The position numbers and the translations under genes are program-made. The notes under the pieces are model-generated. The model searched no databases, was not told the DNA's origin, and was given only the letters and a program-made list of their open reading frames with translations. A stretch of 64,000 bases of DNA from Bacteroidia bacterium (lineage in GTDB: Bacteria; Bacteroidota; Bacteroidia; Bacteroidales; CAJPTX01). Below are positions 42,221 to 52,292 of this stretch, piece by piece. The stretch spans positions 15,021 through 79,020 of the forward strand of contig CAJPTC010000008.1 of the NCBI GenBank assembly GCA_905373475.1. The letters are read 5' to 3'. Within the stretch, counting starts at the first letter, position 1; every line of letters starts with the position of its first letter.

Positions 42221-43591
42221 CTATTTCGTTTTCAAAATTGCACTCACGGCTTCGTCAAAACTTGCCAAACGACCGCCTAATTCAGACAGCTGCTTCTCCG
42301 TAATTTGCGACACGCAAGCACGTAAACCTTCGGCGTGCTCACTGCCCGTACTGCCGAGCGAGATGGCACTTATGCCAAAGCATAGCAAGTAGTGTAGCAA
42401 ACCATTGCCATCTAGCTTCGGATAGCGCACAGTAAAATAAAAACCATCGGCAAGCGGCAAATCGCCATCGGCATCGTATACTAGTTCAAAACCATGTTTT
42501 AAGAAAAGCTCCTTCATGATTTTCGCACGACGCCCATACTCGCGTACATCCGCTACAAAATCATACTTACCTTCGTTAGCCGCTTTCAGCAGTGCAGCAA
42601 AACCATGCTGTACACTACCAGCTACCCCAGAAGACAAGCCATACATTGCCCCATAAACCAATGCGCGCCCGAGTTTGCTACTTGGGAAACAACGTAACAG
42701 GTCGGGGAACTCTCTTTGGAAGAGCGAATTGTTTACGACAATACAACCAATTCGCTGCCCTGCGTAACTGAATGCTTTTGAACTGGATATCAACATAATC
42801 CAGTTATTCGTGTACTGCGCTACGCTCGCTTGATAAGGGGGAACACCCGGGTGTGAAAGATCTTTGCGGAAATCCATCGCAAAGTAGGCAAGATCTTCAA
42901 TCAGCGGGACATCATACTGCTCTGATAGGCGAGCCAGCTCCTTCAATTCGTCTTCAGTAAGACAAATCCACGATGGATTATTGGGGTTGGAATAAAGAAT
43001 AGCACTCGTACGTCCCTGCTTGAGGTAGCTTTCTATCTTTTCTCCTAGTTTTGCGCCACGATAGGAATACGCATCAAATGTATCATATTCCATACCCAAG
43101 AGCTTTAGCTGTGACTTTTGAACAGGGAAACCTGGATCAATGAAAAGGACACGATCTCTATCCTTTTTCAGACGATTTACGAGAAGAAAACTTGCCATTC
43201 CTCCTTGCATTGATCCCACGCAAGGTAAGCAGCATTCGGGGGCAACATCCACTCCAATGAAGTTCTTCACGAAGCGAGCCATTTCCTCCTTAAGTTCTGG
43301 GATTCCTTCTACGGGAGGATACTTTCTTGCCACCCCTTCCTTAAGAGCCTTTATTTCGGCCTCTGCGCCGATATGCGACGGCTCAAGACCAGGGACGCCC
43401 ATCTCCATGTGTATAAACTCGACGCCCGTTCTTTTTTCAAGATTGTTTGCGAGTCTGACCAATTCACGGATTGTAGCTTTCGTCAAATCATTGACTCCGA
43501 GCTGCGCCATCTCCTCTGCTATGGTAGTCTCGCTAATCAGAAGTGCCCCTTCCGTACTCATTCCTACAAGCTCACTAACCTTCTTATCCAT
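42221..43591 (-). CDS. PLP-dependent class I/II aminotransferase
   Basis: 456 residues, fold type I. The N-terminal block is MEMGVPGLEPSHIGAEAE, the pyridine-ring region is YSNPNNPSWICLTEDEL, the aspartate is in PLIEDLAYFAMDF, and the PLP lysine is in ISSSKAFSYAGQRIGC. It converts an amino acid to its 2-oxoacid. The gene leads the vor run on the minus strand, so it probably provides 2-oxoacids to that complex; which amino acid is used cannot be read from sequence. The first Met is kept; a Met at residue 11 lacks a better ribosome binding site. Confidence 0.85.
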   Translation of the reverse strand: MDKKVSELVGMSTEGALLISETTIAEEMAQLGVNDLTKATIRELVRLANNLEKRTGVEFIHMEMGVPGLEPSHIGAEAEIKALKEGVARKYPPVEGIPELKEEMARFVKNFIGVDVAPECCLPCVGSMQGGMASFLLVNRLKKDRDRVLFIDPGFPVQKSQLKLLGMEYDTFDAYSYRGAKLGEKIESYLKQGRTSAILYSNPNNPSWICLTEDELKELARLSEQYDVPLIEDLAYFAMDFRKDLSHPGVPPYQASVAQYTNNWIMLISSSKAFSYAGQRIGCIVVNNSLFQREFPDLLRCFPSSKLGRALVYGAMYGLSSGVAGSVQHGFAALLKAANEGKYDFVADVREYGRRAKIMKELFLKHGFELVYDADGDLPLADGFYFTVRYPKLDGNGLLHYLLCFGISAISLGSTGSEHAEGLRACVSQITEKQLSELGGRLASFDEAVSAILKTK

Positions 43592-43805
43592 CTCTCACAC
43601 TACAATATTAAGTAACATTTCCTCTCTAGAGAAAGCAAATTACTACGGAAGTTACAGTTTATAACTAGTAAAAGTTATATTAACCTCTAAGTTAAACAAT
43701 ATTAGCCATTTATCCGATCATAAGTCTAAGATGCGATCTCACAAGTTATAACGAAAATAAAGAAGAACATAGGGAAATAGTAAGATAAAAACACGCGCGA
43801 CGCAT

Positions 43806-43840
43806 AAAAAAAGAGAGGCACTGCAAGAGCACCTCTCTTT
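43806..43840 (-). terminator. Rho-independent terminator after the BspA-like surface protein gene
   Basis: AAAGAGAGG (43810-43818) pairs with CCTCTCTTT (43832-43840). On the minus strand it is followed by seven T. It lies 24 bases after the stop at 43864. Confidence 0.88.
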
Positions 43841-43863
43841 AACAAAAAGGACTACAGATTTTG

Positions 43864-46800
43864 CTACTTCACCACTCTTATCGACTTGGTGCGTCCTGTT
43901 TCCGTAGTAATACGTAAGATATAAAGTCCAGGTACAAGGCTCGTGGTTTCTATCACAGAGTCTTCTTGCTCAATACGACCACTCCGTACCACAAATCCCA
44001 TCGTATTCACCAACTCATACCTAACGTTGGAAATTTCGCCGCTGTGCACGATACGTAGCTTTTCATTGAAAGGATTGGGGAGAACCGACAAGGAGACAAA
44101 ATGGTCATCATCAACAGATAGAGTGCTATTCTGCTTTCTTACAGTCACCTCGCAAGTAGCGGTTTTCCCGTTCAGCGTAGCTGTTACATTTGCAACCCCT
44201 TCGCTCACCCCATATACCACACCCTGGCTCACGGTACATACTGATTCATTATCCGAAGTCCAGATTACTCCCGTTTTATCTGCATCCTCAGGTTCTGTAA
44301 TAACACGCAGATAAGCATTATTGAGTTCATAAATGAGCAGCTTGTCCAAATTCAAACGGAAGCTTGCGGCAGGAACAACAGGGCGCACCGTCACCTTGAA
44401 CGTAGTTTTTACGGCAGGATCTGTTGCCAGCATAGCCGTTACCTCAACAGGTTCATCGCCCGTGGAACTTAAGGCAATTATTTCCCCATTTGCTATTACA
44501 AACTTAGCAGGATCGTAGCCTTCAAATAGGAGTTGTTGCCCGATGGCATCGGCTGGCATGTATGTCACTTTAAGTTTTGCCCTTGTGCCCGCAGTGAGTG
44601 TAACATCTTCAATACTAATTGCAGTTACAAGCTCTGTTGTATTTGCATCTAGGACTTCGACTGTACATACAGCCATTATTTTGGGATTAGATTGCAAAGA
44701 AGCCATGACGGCAACTGTTCCTTTTGCTACTCCAACTATTTTCCCGTTTTCGTCTACTGAGAGGATATCTGGGTTTGAACTACGCCATTCCAATTTACGA
44801 TCCGTTACATCGGCAGGCGTGTATATAACGGTAATATTTCGAACATCTCCCACCTTAATACGCAGCAGTTGTGAATTCATTACGATGCTTAGCGGTGAGC
44901 TTGGTTCTTTTACTTTAATACGGCATGTAGCCTTTTTCGTAGGATCGGAATGCAATTGCGCCGTAATTTCTATTCCTTGGCTATTAGGTGCAAGTCCGCG
45001 TACATACCCTTCACGTACTTGGACAACATCTGGGTCTTCCGATGTCCAATCCATCCAACGATCAGTAGCACCTTCTGGTTGAAATACCAGTTTTTCGTTC
45101 AAATTTAGTTCTGTATTGAACTCTATCTCGAATTCTTTCGGTTCAAAATCAAAGCTCGTTGTCGCCACTTTCGGCACAACTGTTATTTCACACTCCGACT
45201 TAACATCAGGATTCCCCTTCAAACTCACCAACACTTTTCCCGTGCCTTCCTTCACACCTTTTACAATTTGCTCCTCTTCATTGAAAGAGAGAACATTGTC
45301 AGCATCTTCTATCTTCCACTCCAGTGTATATTTTGTGGCATTGATGGGCTGTACAAACACTGCAAGTTTATACTCGTCGCCTTCTCCGATTTTAATAGAC
45401 TGCGGACGCAGTTCGATAGACTTAGGCTGTACATGCGGATGTACCGAGACGTTGCATATTGCCGAAATTTGTGGTGCAGACTTCAATACGACCTTAATAG
45501 TAGCTGTTCCAGCTTCCTTCGCCTTTAAGTAACCGTTTTCATCTACCTCAACAATATCTTCGCTTGTTGTAGTCCAAAGCACATCACGATCTGTTGCATC
45601 CTCTGGCTGAAATTTTAGAACAAGCTGACGTTCTTCGCCTGGGAATAGTCCGAGATTGACAGGATCCAGTATGAGCTTTTCAGCAGCCACCTTGCTCACA
45701 CACTGCACTTTTACCTTCAATTCAACATTGCTATTGACATCAGCTCCGATTGCTTTAATAGTAATCTCTACAGGTCCACCTATCTGTTCGCCTACCACTT
45801 CCGCCGTTTCAGCATCTACACTAATGATTGTAGGATCGGCAGAGCTGCAAGCAACTTCTTTATTACTAACTCCTTCGGGCAAAAGCTTGTAACGTAATTT
45901 GTACTTTTCACCTAAGCCTATTTTCACAAGTGGCTCTCCAACAAGTTCAATTCCTTGTACAGGGTTGTTATAAACGTCTACTTTGCATACGTCATAGACA
46001 AGTTTATTCTCTACGCTGTAGACTCTGATAAGAACTTGTCCTTCCTTTAGTCCGTATACTCTTCCGTCCTGATCGACTGTAGCGATCTCTTCATCGCCAC
46101 TTTCCCAGTACAGCTTCTTATTGGAAGCGTTTGTAGGCGTAACCGATACACTAAGATTGCGCGAAGAGCCTAGCAGTAACGGGAAGCTATGCCCAGAGAG
46201 ATAACGTACGTCTTCGACAGAGACATAGTCATCAAGAACTCTTACATTAACCTTTGCTTCTTTTCCATTAGAGCTTTTTGCAACTAGCTTACAATTTCCG
46301 ACTCTTAAACCCGTAATTACAGGCTCCGTTGTAGCATCGATCGATGCGATGGTATTATCGCCTTCAAATTCAAAAATTACCTTCTGATCTGTTGTGTTCT
46401 TAGGGGTAAAAAAGACCTTGGGATACACTTTTGTCCCAACTCCGAGTCTGATTTCATTGGGATGGATCTGTATTTTTTCTGCGTCAAGACTCTTTACATT
46501 GATGGTTAACGTTTTCGTAACTCGTTCATTCGCATCCTCTACATCAAAGGTCTCGACAGTGACAGTTACCGTTCCTTCTTTTAGTCCTTTTATCCGTCCA
46601 GAAGTCTCGTCTTTTATTTCTACAAACTCTTTGTCGGCATCAGAGACTTTGAAAGTAATTCTTTGAGGCCATGATGCGTTGTAGGGAGAGATCTTCATTC
46701 TCCGTCGCAAATCGAGCACATCGCCAATAGCTAGGTCGTATTCCGTTTTTTCCCACTTCAAATCAAGAATAGGAAGATAGACTTCCACATCGCATAGATT

Positions 46801-49359
46801 GTGGAGTGGTGGATTTACCATGCTGTTGCTCGTAACTCTTACAACCGCCTTGCCAGGAATTAGACCTTCGACCATGGAAGTAGCGTTGTCGTAGGCAATT
46901 CGTTTGGGTGTTATCGGTTCAGTCGCAAATTGAATACCAGTAACTCCCTTTTGTTCTTGTATTTTAAGCTCCTTCTTTTGTCCGACTTTCAGACGCATGT
47001 TATAAACAGTGAGGGTGAGGTTTCTATCTGCTACATATTTATCGTTGAGAAACTGGAAGGCTTTTGCTGTCTTAAGTTGCGTATCGTGTATATACTTATT
47101 GCTATAATAAAGCCCATTTGCTTGTATCGTCGGTTTTCTGATCGTTTTATTCGCTTCCCATTCTTCTAGCGTACGATTGTATGCGTCTACCGACAATCCA
47201 CTCCCATCAATACCAATTTGTCCGCCTTCGGGAAGAGAGGAATAATCCCAATTACCAATGGGGTGTTGCATTCCCTTAGCATTTGTGAAGACATTGGCGA
47301 AGTTGGAAACATTTTTTGTATTCCAGTGCGTGACTCCGTATACATTACCTTTCGCATTGTAGAACATTCCTTGCAGTGATGAAACCCTTTCGATGTTCCA
47401 GTCGCTGAAATCGGTATTTGCACAATTCGAGTTGGCGAACATGTAAACAAAGGATGTGGCAGAATGTACATCCCACTTGGAAAGATCTCCGATAAAAGCC
47501 GATGCACCATTGAAAGCGTTCGTGAAGTTTTCCACTTCTCCGACGTTCCAGATCCCGATATGTTCTCCCAGAAACATCACAGCGTCACGGAATACACCAT
47601 CCATTCGTTTAACATGCGATACATCCCAACGGCGTAGATCGGCATTAAACACCTTACAGCCATTGAACATATTGTCCATACGTTGCAAGTTCTTAAAGCG
47701 CCACCTTGATAGGTTTGCATTAAACTTCTCGCAGCCAATGAACATTGCATTTGCGTCGGTTACATTTTCCACGTTCCATGAACTGATATCGGCATTAAAT
47801 GCCTTACAACCTGAAAACATGGAACTGGTATTGATCGCGGAACGCATTCTCCATCTTGAGAGATCTGCATTGAAACTAGCGCACTGAAAAAACATTGCGT
47901 AGAAGTCGGTCGACTGCGAAACGTCCCAATTTTGAAGATCTCCATTAAAACTGCTACAGCCGTAAAACATTTCACGGAAAGTGATACCTGCTCCGACATC
48001 CCATTTGCTAAAGTCCGTTTTTAAGTCGGGGCAATATGCAAACATTCCTTGGAAGTTTTTTACCTTAGACACATCCCAATCTTTGAGATCCTCCTTCATG
48101 TTTCCACAGTAGCGGAACATAGCCCCCATACTGACAGCATTTCCGACCTTCCACTTCGCAATGCCCTTCCCATCATACTCTATACAATTATTAAAGAGTC
48201 CGTAGAAGTTTTCCACGTTGTCTACATGCCATGCTGTTAGATCTGCCTTAAATCTTTTACACCCTGAAAAAGTAGATTCGAGACTTACAATCTTATGATT
48301 CTTATCCAATAGCCACTGCTCTACTCCTTGCCCCGTGATATTGGAACAATTAGTAAAAAGATTAGACAAAGAGGTAACTTTCTTGAGTTTTCCCGCCCAA
48401 TTAGAAAAGTCTAAATTCTTTGACGCGCCTAGGAGCCAACAATCATAAAACATATAAGTGATGAGCGTAACACTCTCAATATTCCAATCGGTAGGATCAA
48501 AATTTAATGTTTTGCATCCGTAAAACGTACAATAGAAGTTTGTTACACGATTTACCTTCGTAGCCCACTTCTCTAAGCCTTCCCCCTTAAAGTTCAGACA
48601 GCCTTGAAATGTCTGCGACATGTTTGTAACCTTGCCAACTTCCCAATTGTCGATTTTGACATTAAAAGAGGTTGCTCTACAAAATGTACGGTTGAGAGTT
48701 TCTACGTTCCTGATGTCCCAGTTTGCAATTTTTGGGTCATTAAACTGTGAGCAGTCTTCAAACATTGCCAAAAGCGTCCTGACATTTTGCAACTTCCACT
48801 TACCTTGTGGGTCTACTATTTTTAGACTGCTACAGCCTTTGAACATATAAGATAGATCTTCGCACAGTGTAAGATCTGGTTCTCCTTTGGTCGTACTAGA
48901 TATCTCGAGGTTGATGCAATTGGCAAATGCGCTGTTGAGATTTCTCCATTTACCCGTTCCCCACTGCTCTATGCTTAAAAGAGCGTTTACAGTGCCCTGT
49001 GCAACCTCACCGCCAGGCGCTGACATGGAGAACTTATCAATATCTCCCTTGATCTCGAGGATGTAGGTTTTATTGGGTGTAGTAGAGAATTTAAAACACA
49101 TATTGTTTTTGGGGTCATTGCTGTATTTCTGTGCAGCACCGAAAGCAGGTACTGGGGTGGTGTTTGCCTCATAACAACGAACCTGCGCATTTTGACTCTC
49201 AAAAGGCACTACTATTTGTGTACCTGTTGGTTTCCACTTCGTCACAAACGCATTCACATCGTAATTTGCAGCTTTCGCCGAACATACTACTCCTAGCAGA
49301 AGCCAAAGAGAGAAAAGGCATCCATAGCCCCATTCCCAATGAGATTTTCTATTCACCAT
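43864..49359 (-). CDS. Giant BspA-like surface protein: DUF285 repeats, Big2 domains, T9SS type A sorting domain
   Basis: 1831 residues. A signal peptide (about 1-31) is followed by a short N-domain, then about 22 repeats of roughly 23 residues of the DUF285/BspA-leucine-rich type (pattern W-D-V-x-x-V-x-x-F-x-x-M-F-x-x-C, about residues 140-740). About 11 Big2-like immunoglobulin domains follow (about 790-1730; each with a WxSxDxxVxxVxxxGxVxG core). The T9SS type A domain closes the protein (SVLPNPFNEKLRIV to SIRVVK). Most of the first 16 repeats end in cysteine. Such proteins are stalked adhesins on the cell surface; binding to host matrix or other bacteria is plausible. It stands alone with a terminator after it and a possible promoter about 180 bases before it. 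Confidence 0.9.
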   Translation of the reverse strand: MVNRKSHWEWGYGCLFSLWLLLGVVCSAKAANYDVNAFVTKWKPTGTQIVVPFESQNAQVRCYEANTTPVPAFGAAQKYSNDPKNNMCFKFSTTPNKTYILEIKGDIDKFSMSAPGGEVAQGTVNALLSIEQWGTGKWRNLNSAFANCINLEISSTTKGEPDLTLCEDLSYMFKGCSSLKIVDPQGKWKLQNVRTLLAMFEDCSQFNDPKIANWDIRNVETLNRTFCRATSFNVKIDNWEVGKVTNMSQTFQGCLNFKGEGLEKWATKVNRVTNFYCTFYGCKTLNFDPTDWNIESVTLITYMFYDCWLLGASKNLDFSNWAGKLKKVTSLSNLFTNCSNITGQGVEQWLLDKNHKIVSLESTFSGCKRFKADLTAWHVDNVENFYGLFNNCIEYDGKGIAKWKVGNAVSMGAMFRYCGNMKEDLKDWDVSKVKNFQGMFAYCPDLKTDFSKWDVGAGITFREMFYGCSSFNGDLQNWDVSQSTDFYAMFFQCASFNADLSRWRMRSAINTSSMFSGCKAFNADISSWNVENVTDANAMFIGCEKFNANLSRWRFKNLQRMDNMFNGCKVFNADLRRWDVSHVKRMDGVFRDAVMFLGEHIGIWNVGEVENFTNAFNGASAFIGDLSKWDVHSATSFVYMFANSNCANTDFSDWNIERVSSLQGMFYNAKGNVYGVTHWNTKNVSNFANVFTNAKGMQHPIGNWDYSSLPEGGQIGIDGSGLSVDAYNRTLEEWEANKTIRKPTIQANGLYYSNKYIHDTQLKTAKAFQFLNDKYVADRNLTLTVYNMRLKVGQKKELKIQEQKGVTGIQFATEPITPKRIAYDNATSMVEGLIPGKAVVRVTSNSMVNPPLHNLCDVEVYLPILDLKWEKTEYDLAIGDVLDLRRRMKISPYNASWPQRITFKVSDADKEFVEIKDETSGRIKGLKEGTVTVTVETFDVEDANERVTKTLTINVKSLDAEKIQIHPNEIRLGVGTKVYPKVFFTPKNTTDQKVIFEFEGDNTIASIDATTEPVITGLRVGNCKLVAKSSNGKEAKVNVRVLDDYVSVEDVRYLSGHSFPLLLGSSRNLSVSVTPTNASNKKLYWESGDEEIATVDQDGRVYGLKEGQVLIRVYSVENKLVYDVCKVDVYNNPVQGIELVGEPLVKIGLGEKYKLRYKLLPEGVSNKEVACSSADPTIISVDAETAEVVGEQIGGPVEITIKAIGADVNSNVELKVKVQCVSKVAAEKLILDPVNLGLFPGEERQLVLKFQPEDATDRDVLWTTTSEDIVEVDENGYLKAKEAGTATIKVVLKSAPQISAICNVSVHPHVQPKSIELRPQSIKIGEGDEYKLAVFVQPINATKYTLEWKIEDADNVLSFNEEEQIVKGVKEGTGKVLVSLKGNPDVKSECEITVVPKVATTSFDFEPKEFEIEFNTELNLNEKLVFQPEGATDRWMDWTSEDPDVVQVREGYVRGLAPNSQGIEITAQLHSDPTKKATCRIKVKEPSSPLSIVMNSQLLRIKVGDVRNITVIYTPADVTDRKLEWRSSNPDILSVDENGKIVGVAKGTVAVMASLQSNPKIMAVCTVEVLDANTTELVTAISIEDVTLTAGTRAKLKVTYMPADAIGQQLLFEGYDPAKFVIANGEIIALSSTGDEPVEVTAMLATDPAVKTTFKVTVRPVVPAASFRLNLDKLLIYELNNAYLRVITEPEDADKTGVIWTSDNESVCTVSQGVVYGVSEGVANVTATLNGKTATCEVTVRKQNSTLSVDDDHFVSLSVLPNPFNEKLRIVHSGEISNVRYELVNTMGFVVRSGRIEQEDSVIETTSLVPGLYILRITTETGRTKSIRVVK

Positions 49360-49713
49360 ATCTGTACTTATTTATTTCTGCATCAAAAAAAATTACGACG
49401 CGACCCAAGTTCAATACCTTCCCTTACAAAAACTTTTTTCGCTCTATTACAAACCTCTAGACGTTTATCCTGAACGACAACAATTTGTACACTCTTTCTA
49501 CTTAACAAGTAGGTATATAGGGTCATAAATCGCTTTACAAAAGTAGCGCAAAAAGCATGCTCAATGTTACATTGTAGCAGCGGTTTACAGCGCTAAATCC
49601 GTCAAACTCGGTTGTTTTTCATACAAACCACTGAATTGCGGTGACAAGTATTCTAATGCCTTTTATATGCTTCTAGAAAAATTATAGTTAATCTACTCTT
49701 AACACCCTAGGAC
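49360..49713. other. Upstream region of the giant surface protein gene
   Basis: About 350 bases without a gene. An exact -7 element on the minus strand is at 49538-49545, which would give a leader of about 170 bases before the ATG at 49359. No riboswitch or inverted repeat stands out. Confidence 0.4.
49538..49545 (-). promoter_or_regulatory. Possible promoter -7 element (TACTTTTG) of the surface protein gene
   Basis: Exact TAnnTTTG match on the minus strand, about 180 bases before the ATG. The distance makes it less certain than the others in this window. Confidence 0.4.
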
Positions 49714-49747
49714 AAAAAAAGAGCCAGAGCATAAAGCTCTGACTCTT
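49714..49747 (-). terminator. Rho-independent terminator of the 4-hydroxybutyrate operon
   Basis: AGAGC and CAGAGC segments pair with GCTCTG and CTCT across one mismatch (49720-49730 with 49736-49746), loop ATAAA. On the minus strand a run of seven T follows. It lies 26 bases after the sucD stop. Confidence 0.87.
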
Positions 49748-49772
49748 ATATCTTTTGAAAGCCTCGTGAGGC

Positions 49773-51131
49773 TTATTCAGCCCACAATTCTTCGTCAGTA
49801 GGAATGTGTACCTTGGGAGAGAGACGAGCCACACGTGTTGTATTCAACAAGTGCTTGTAGGTTAAGTTCTCAGACAAGGTGTTATTCCCCCAAGTACCGC
49901 AACCCAAGGTGTTGGTGCAAGCCAAACCGCTAGCCATTGCGCCGCCAGCCGTAGTAGATACGGGCGCATTCACAACGACACGCGATACGGTAAGCCCCAT
50001 TCCGACCATGCGGATGTGTTCCTCATTGTTGGAATGTACGCCTGCCGAGTGACCATTACCTTCAAAATGGAGATTGGTACGTGCAATATCGATAGCTTCT
50101 TCGAACTTGTCGTAAGGGAAAGCTGCCAATACGGGGCACATTTTTTCCTTGCTAATGAGGTCAGCTTGTGCCACGCCGTGGGCTTCTACAACGAGTACGC
50201 GCGTTCCGTCAGGAACCTTGATACCTGCCTTATCGGCAATGTATTTAACGCTCTGTCCTACCACATCGCCCGCGATCTTTCCGTCTACAAAGAGCGCATT
50301 TACCATCTTATCGTGGTCAGCATCTGGTACGATGTAAGCGCCATTGCTCTTGAAGGCATCAAGAATCTTTTCACGGTCTTCCTTCGGGTAGATGAAACTC
50401 TGTTCGCCCGAGCAGATGATACCGTTATCGAAGATACGCCCTTGGATAATAGTAGCAGCTGCCTTGTTGTAGTCAACGCCACGGTCGATAATCACCTGTA
50501 CGTTACCAGCACCCACACCGTAGGATGGTTTACCTGAAGAGTAAGCCGATTTAACCATGGGCATACCACCTGTTGCCAACACTACGTCAACAGCACGCAT
50601 GAGCTCTTGCGTTAACTCGATCGAAGGCTCTTCGATGCACTGTACCAAGTTCTTGGGTACACCGAATTTTGCAATAGCTTCGTTAATCAACGCCACCGTG
50701 TGTGCCGAGCACTTCTTAGAACGTGGGTGCGGCGCTACAATTATGGCGTTCTTCCCCTTGAGTGCGAACATGGTTTTCGACATAGGGGTTACGATCGGGT
50801 TCGTGGTAGGAGTAATTGCTGCAACGACACCGACTGGCTTCAAGATAGTGATCAGATCGGTCACAGGGTCAACGCTCACAATCCCCATAGATTGTTTGCC
50901 CTTAAGGTCGTACCATACGCCTTTTGACTTCCCTTTGTTCTTAGCCACTTTGTCTTCGTAAACGCCCATGCGGGTTTCATCAACGGCTTCGCGCGCCAAC
51001 ATTTCGGCGTTGTCAAATACCACTTTACCGATGGCACGAACCACTTGGTCGGTACGCTTCTGATCGAAGTCGCGTTCAAATATTGCCTGAGCCTCACGAG
51101 CCTTGGCAATCATCTCTGCTATAGTACTCAC
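49773..51131 (-). CDS. sucD: CoA-acylating succinate-semialdehyde dehydrogenase
   Basis: 452 residues of the aldehyde dehydrogenase fold, CoA-dependent branch. The catalytic cysteine is in GIICSGEQSF, preceded by ITPTTNPIVTPMSKTMFALKG and followed by FEGNGHSAGVHS. It reduces succinyl-CoA to succinate semialdehyde with NAD(P)H, the entry to the 4-hydroxybutyrate path. It is the last of four genes (abfD, abfT, 4hbD, sucD), 11 bases after 4hbD. The EutE/AdhE-type N-part acts on acetyl-CoA, but the operon context favours succinyl-CoA. Confidence 0.92.
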   Translation of the reverse strand: MSTIAEMIAKAREAQAIFERDFDQKRTDQVVRAIGKVVFDNAEMLAREAVDETRMGVYEDKVAKNKGKSKGVWYDLKGKQSMGIVSVDPVTDLITILKPVGVVAAITPTTNPIVTPMSKTMFALKGKNAIIVAPHPRSKKCSAHTVALINEAIAKFGVPKNLVQCIEEPSIELTQELMRAVDVVLATGGMPMVKSAYSSGKPSYGVGAGNVQVIIDRGVDYNKAAATIIQGRIFDNGIICSGEQSFIYPKEDREKILDAFKSNGAYIVPDADHDKMVNALFVDGKIAGDVVGQSVKYIADKAGIKVPDGTRVLVVEAHGVAQADLISKEKMCPVLAAFPYDKFEEAIDIARTNLHFEGNGHSAGVHSNNEEHIRMVGMGLTVSRVVVNAPVSTTAGGAMASGLACTNTLGCGTWGNNTLSENLTYKHLLNTTRVARLSPKVHIPTDEELWAE

Positions 51132-51142
51132 TTCTCTAATGT

Positions 51143-52258
51143 TTAAAATAGTTTCTGATAAATCTCACGAATTTCTTCACGTGTTAGCTCTACATAGTTG
51201 TTCGCTAACAGACGTTGTTGTGTACGAATTACAGTATCGGTAAAGCCGTCAATGTCAGCTTCTTTCATACCATAAGTGTGTAGTTGATTCTTCTTGCAGA
51301 GCTTACCTAACAGATTGTCAAGCTCAACGTATACGTTCTTAACGTCGCAGCCTAGATCTTTGGCAAGGAGAGCTTCAGCCTCTTCGATACTTCCCTTCGG
51401 CTTCTTCGATTTATATTTTTCAAATATCGTAGTGAAGAATTGGTAATTGGATTCGCCATGAGGCACATGGTACGTTCCACCCAAAGGATAAGACAATGCG
51501 TGTACTGCACCAACACCCGCATTGCCAAATGCAATACCCGCGATGTTGCTAGCAATCAACATATCTTCGAAACGCTTCTTACGATAATCTTCCCCTTCGC
51601 GTGCAATACCCTTGAAGACGTCGATAATTGTAGACATAGCCGAACGGCTGAAGATTTGCGTATACACATTTGCTTTCGGCGATACGAACGATTCGGTAGC
51701 ATGAATCAGCGCATCGATTGAGCTATATACGTAGAACTTAAACGGTAGCCCCGTAAGCAATTCTGGGATGATAACAGCGGAGTCTGCCAAGATCTCGTCA
51801 TCAACCAAGCCCATTTTGGTGTTCTTGCTAATAATCTCGGCAATGGAGATATTAGTAACCTCGCTCCCCGTTCCACAGGTAGTGGGCACAATAACGAGCC
51901 CTTTGTCCTTCTTTATAGGAATGGAACGTTCAAAAGCTTTTACCACATCATCTACGCCACCCAAAGCAAATACCTTTGAGCAGTCTATAACAGTACCGCC
52001 ACCCACAGCAATTACGCGATCGTATTGGATTTTCTTAACTTCTTCCAACATCGCGTTCATCATCTTATCAGAAGGTTCGCCTGCGCCATACTTTTCTTGG
52101 AACAAGAAATGGCACTTTAGGTTCAGATCCTTCATGTAAGGAGCCCAAATGAACTCGTTCGTGATCACCAAATCACGCTCACCTAAACCGTACTCCTTAG
52201 CAAAATCGCCGAAGGAATAGAAACGACTGATAGTCGGACGCAACTTAAATAACTGCAT
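51143..52258 (-). CDS. 4hbD: 4-hydroxybutyrate dehydrogenase (iron-type alcohol dehydrogenase)
   Basis: 371 residues, group III alcohol dehydrogenase. NAD-binding GGGTVIDCSKVFAL, VPTTCGTGSEVTNISI, and metal ligands in DALIHATESFVSPKAN and HALSYPLGGTYHVPHGESN (Asp and three His). It reduces succinate semialdehyde to 4-hydroxybutyrate with NADH. Position in the operon, 34 bases after abfT and 11 before sucD, agrees with this substrate rather than general alcohols. Confidence 0.92.
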   Translation of the reverse strand: MQLFKLRPTISRFYSFGDFAKEYGLGERDLVITNEFIWAPYMKDLNLKCHFLFQEKYGAGEPSDKMMNAMLEEVKKIQYDRVIAVGGGTVIDCSKVFALGGVDDVVKAFERSIPIKKDKGLVIVPTTCGTGSEVTNISIAEIISKNTKMGLVDDEILADSAVIIPELLTGLPFKFYVYSSIDALIHATESFVSPKANVYTQIFSRSAMSTIIDVFKGIAREGEDYRKKRFEDMLIASNIAGIAFGNAGVGAVHALSYPLGGTYHVPHGESNYQFFTTIFEKYKSKKPKGSIEEAEALLAKDLGCDVKNVYVELDNLLGKLCKKNQLHTYGMKEADIDGFTDTVIRTQQRLLANNYVELTREEIREIYQKLF

Positions 52259-52292
52259 GACTAAACCTTTTTATTAAACACCTACACAAACG

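Noticed and set aside
44543..45082. 179-codon plus-strand frame
   Set aside because: Antisense shadow of the Big2 array in the giant surface protein; its repetitive look comes from the coding repeats on the other strand.
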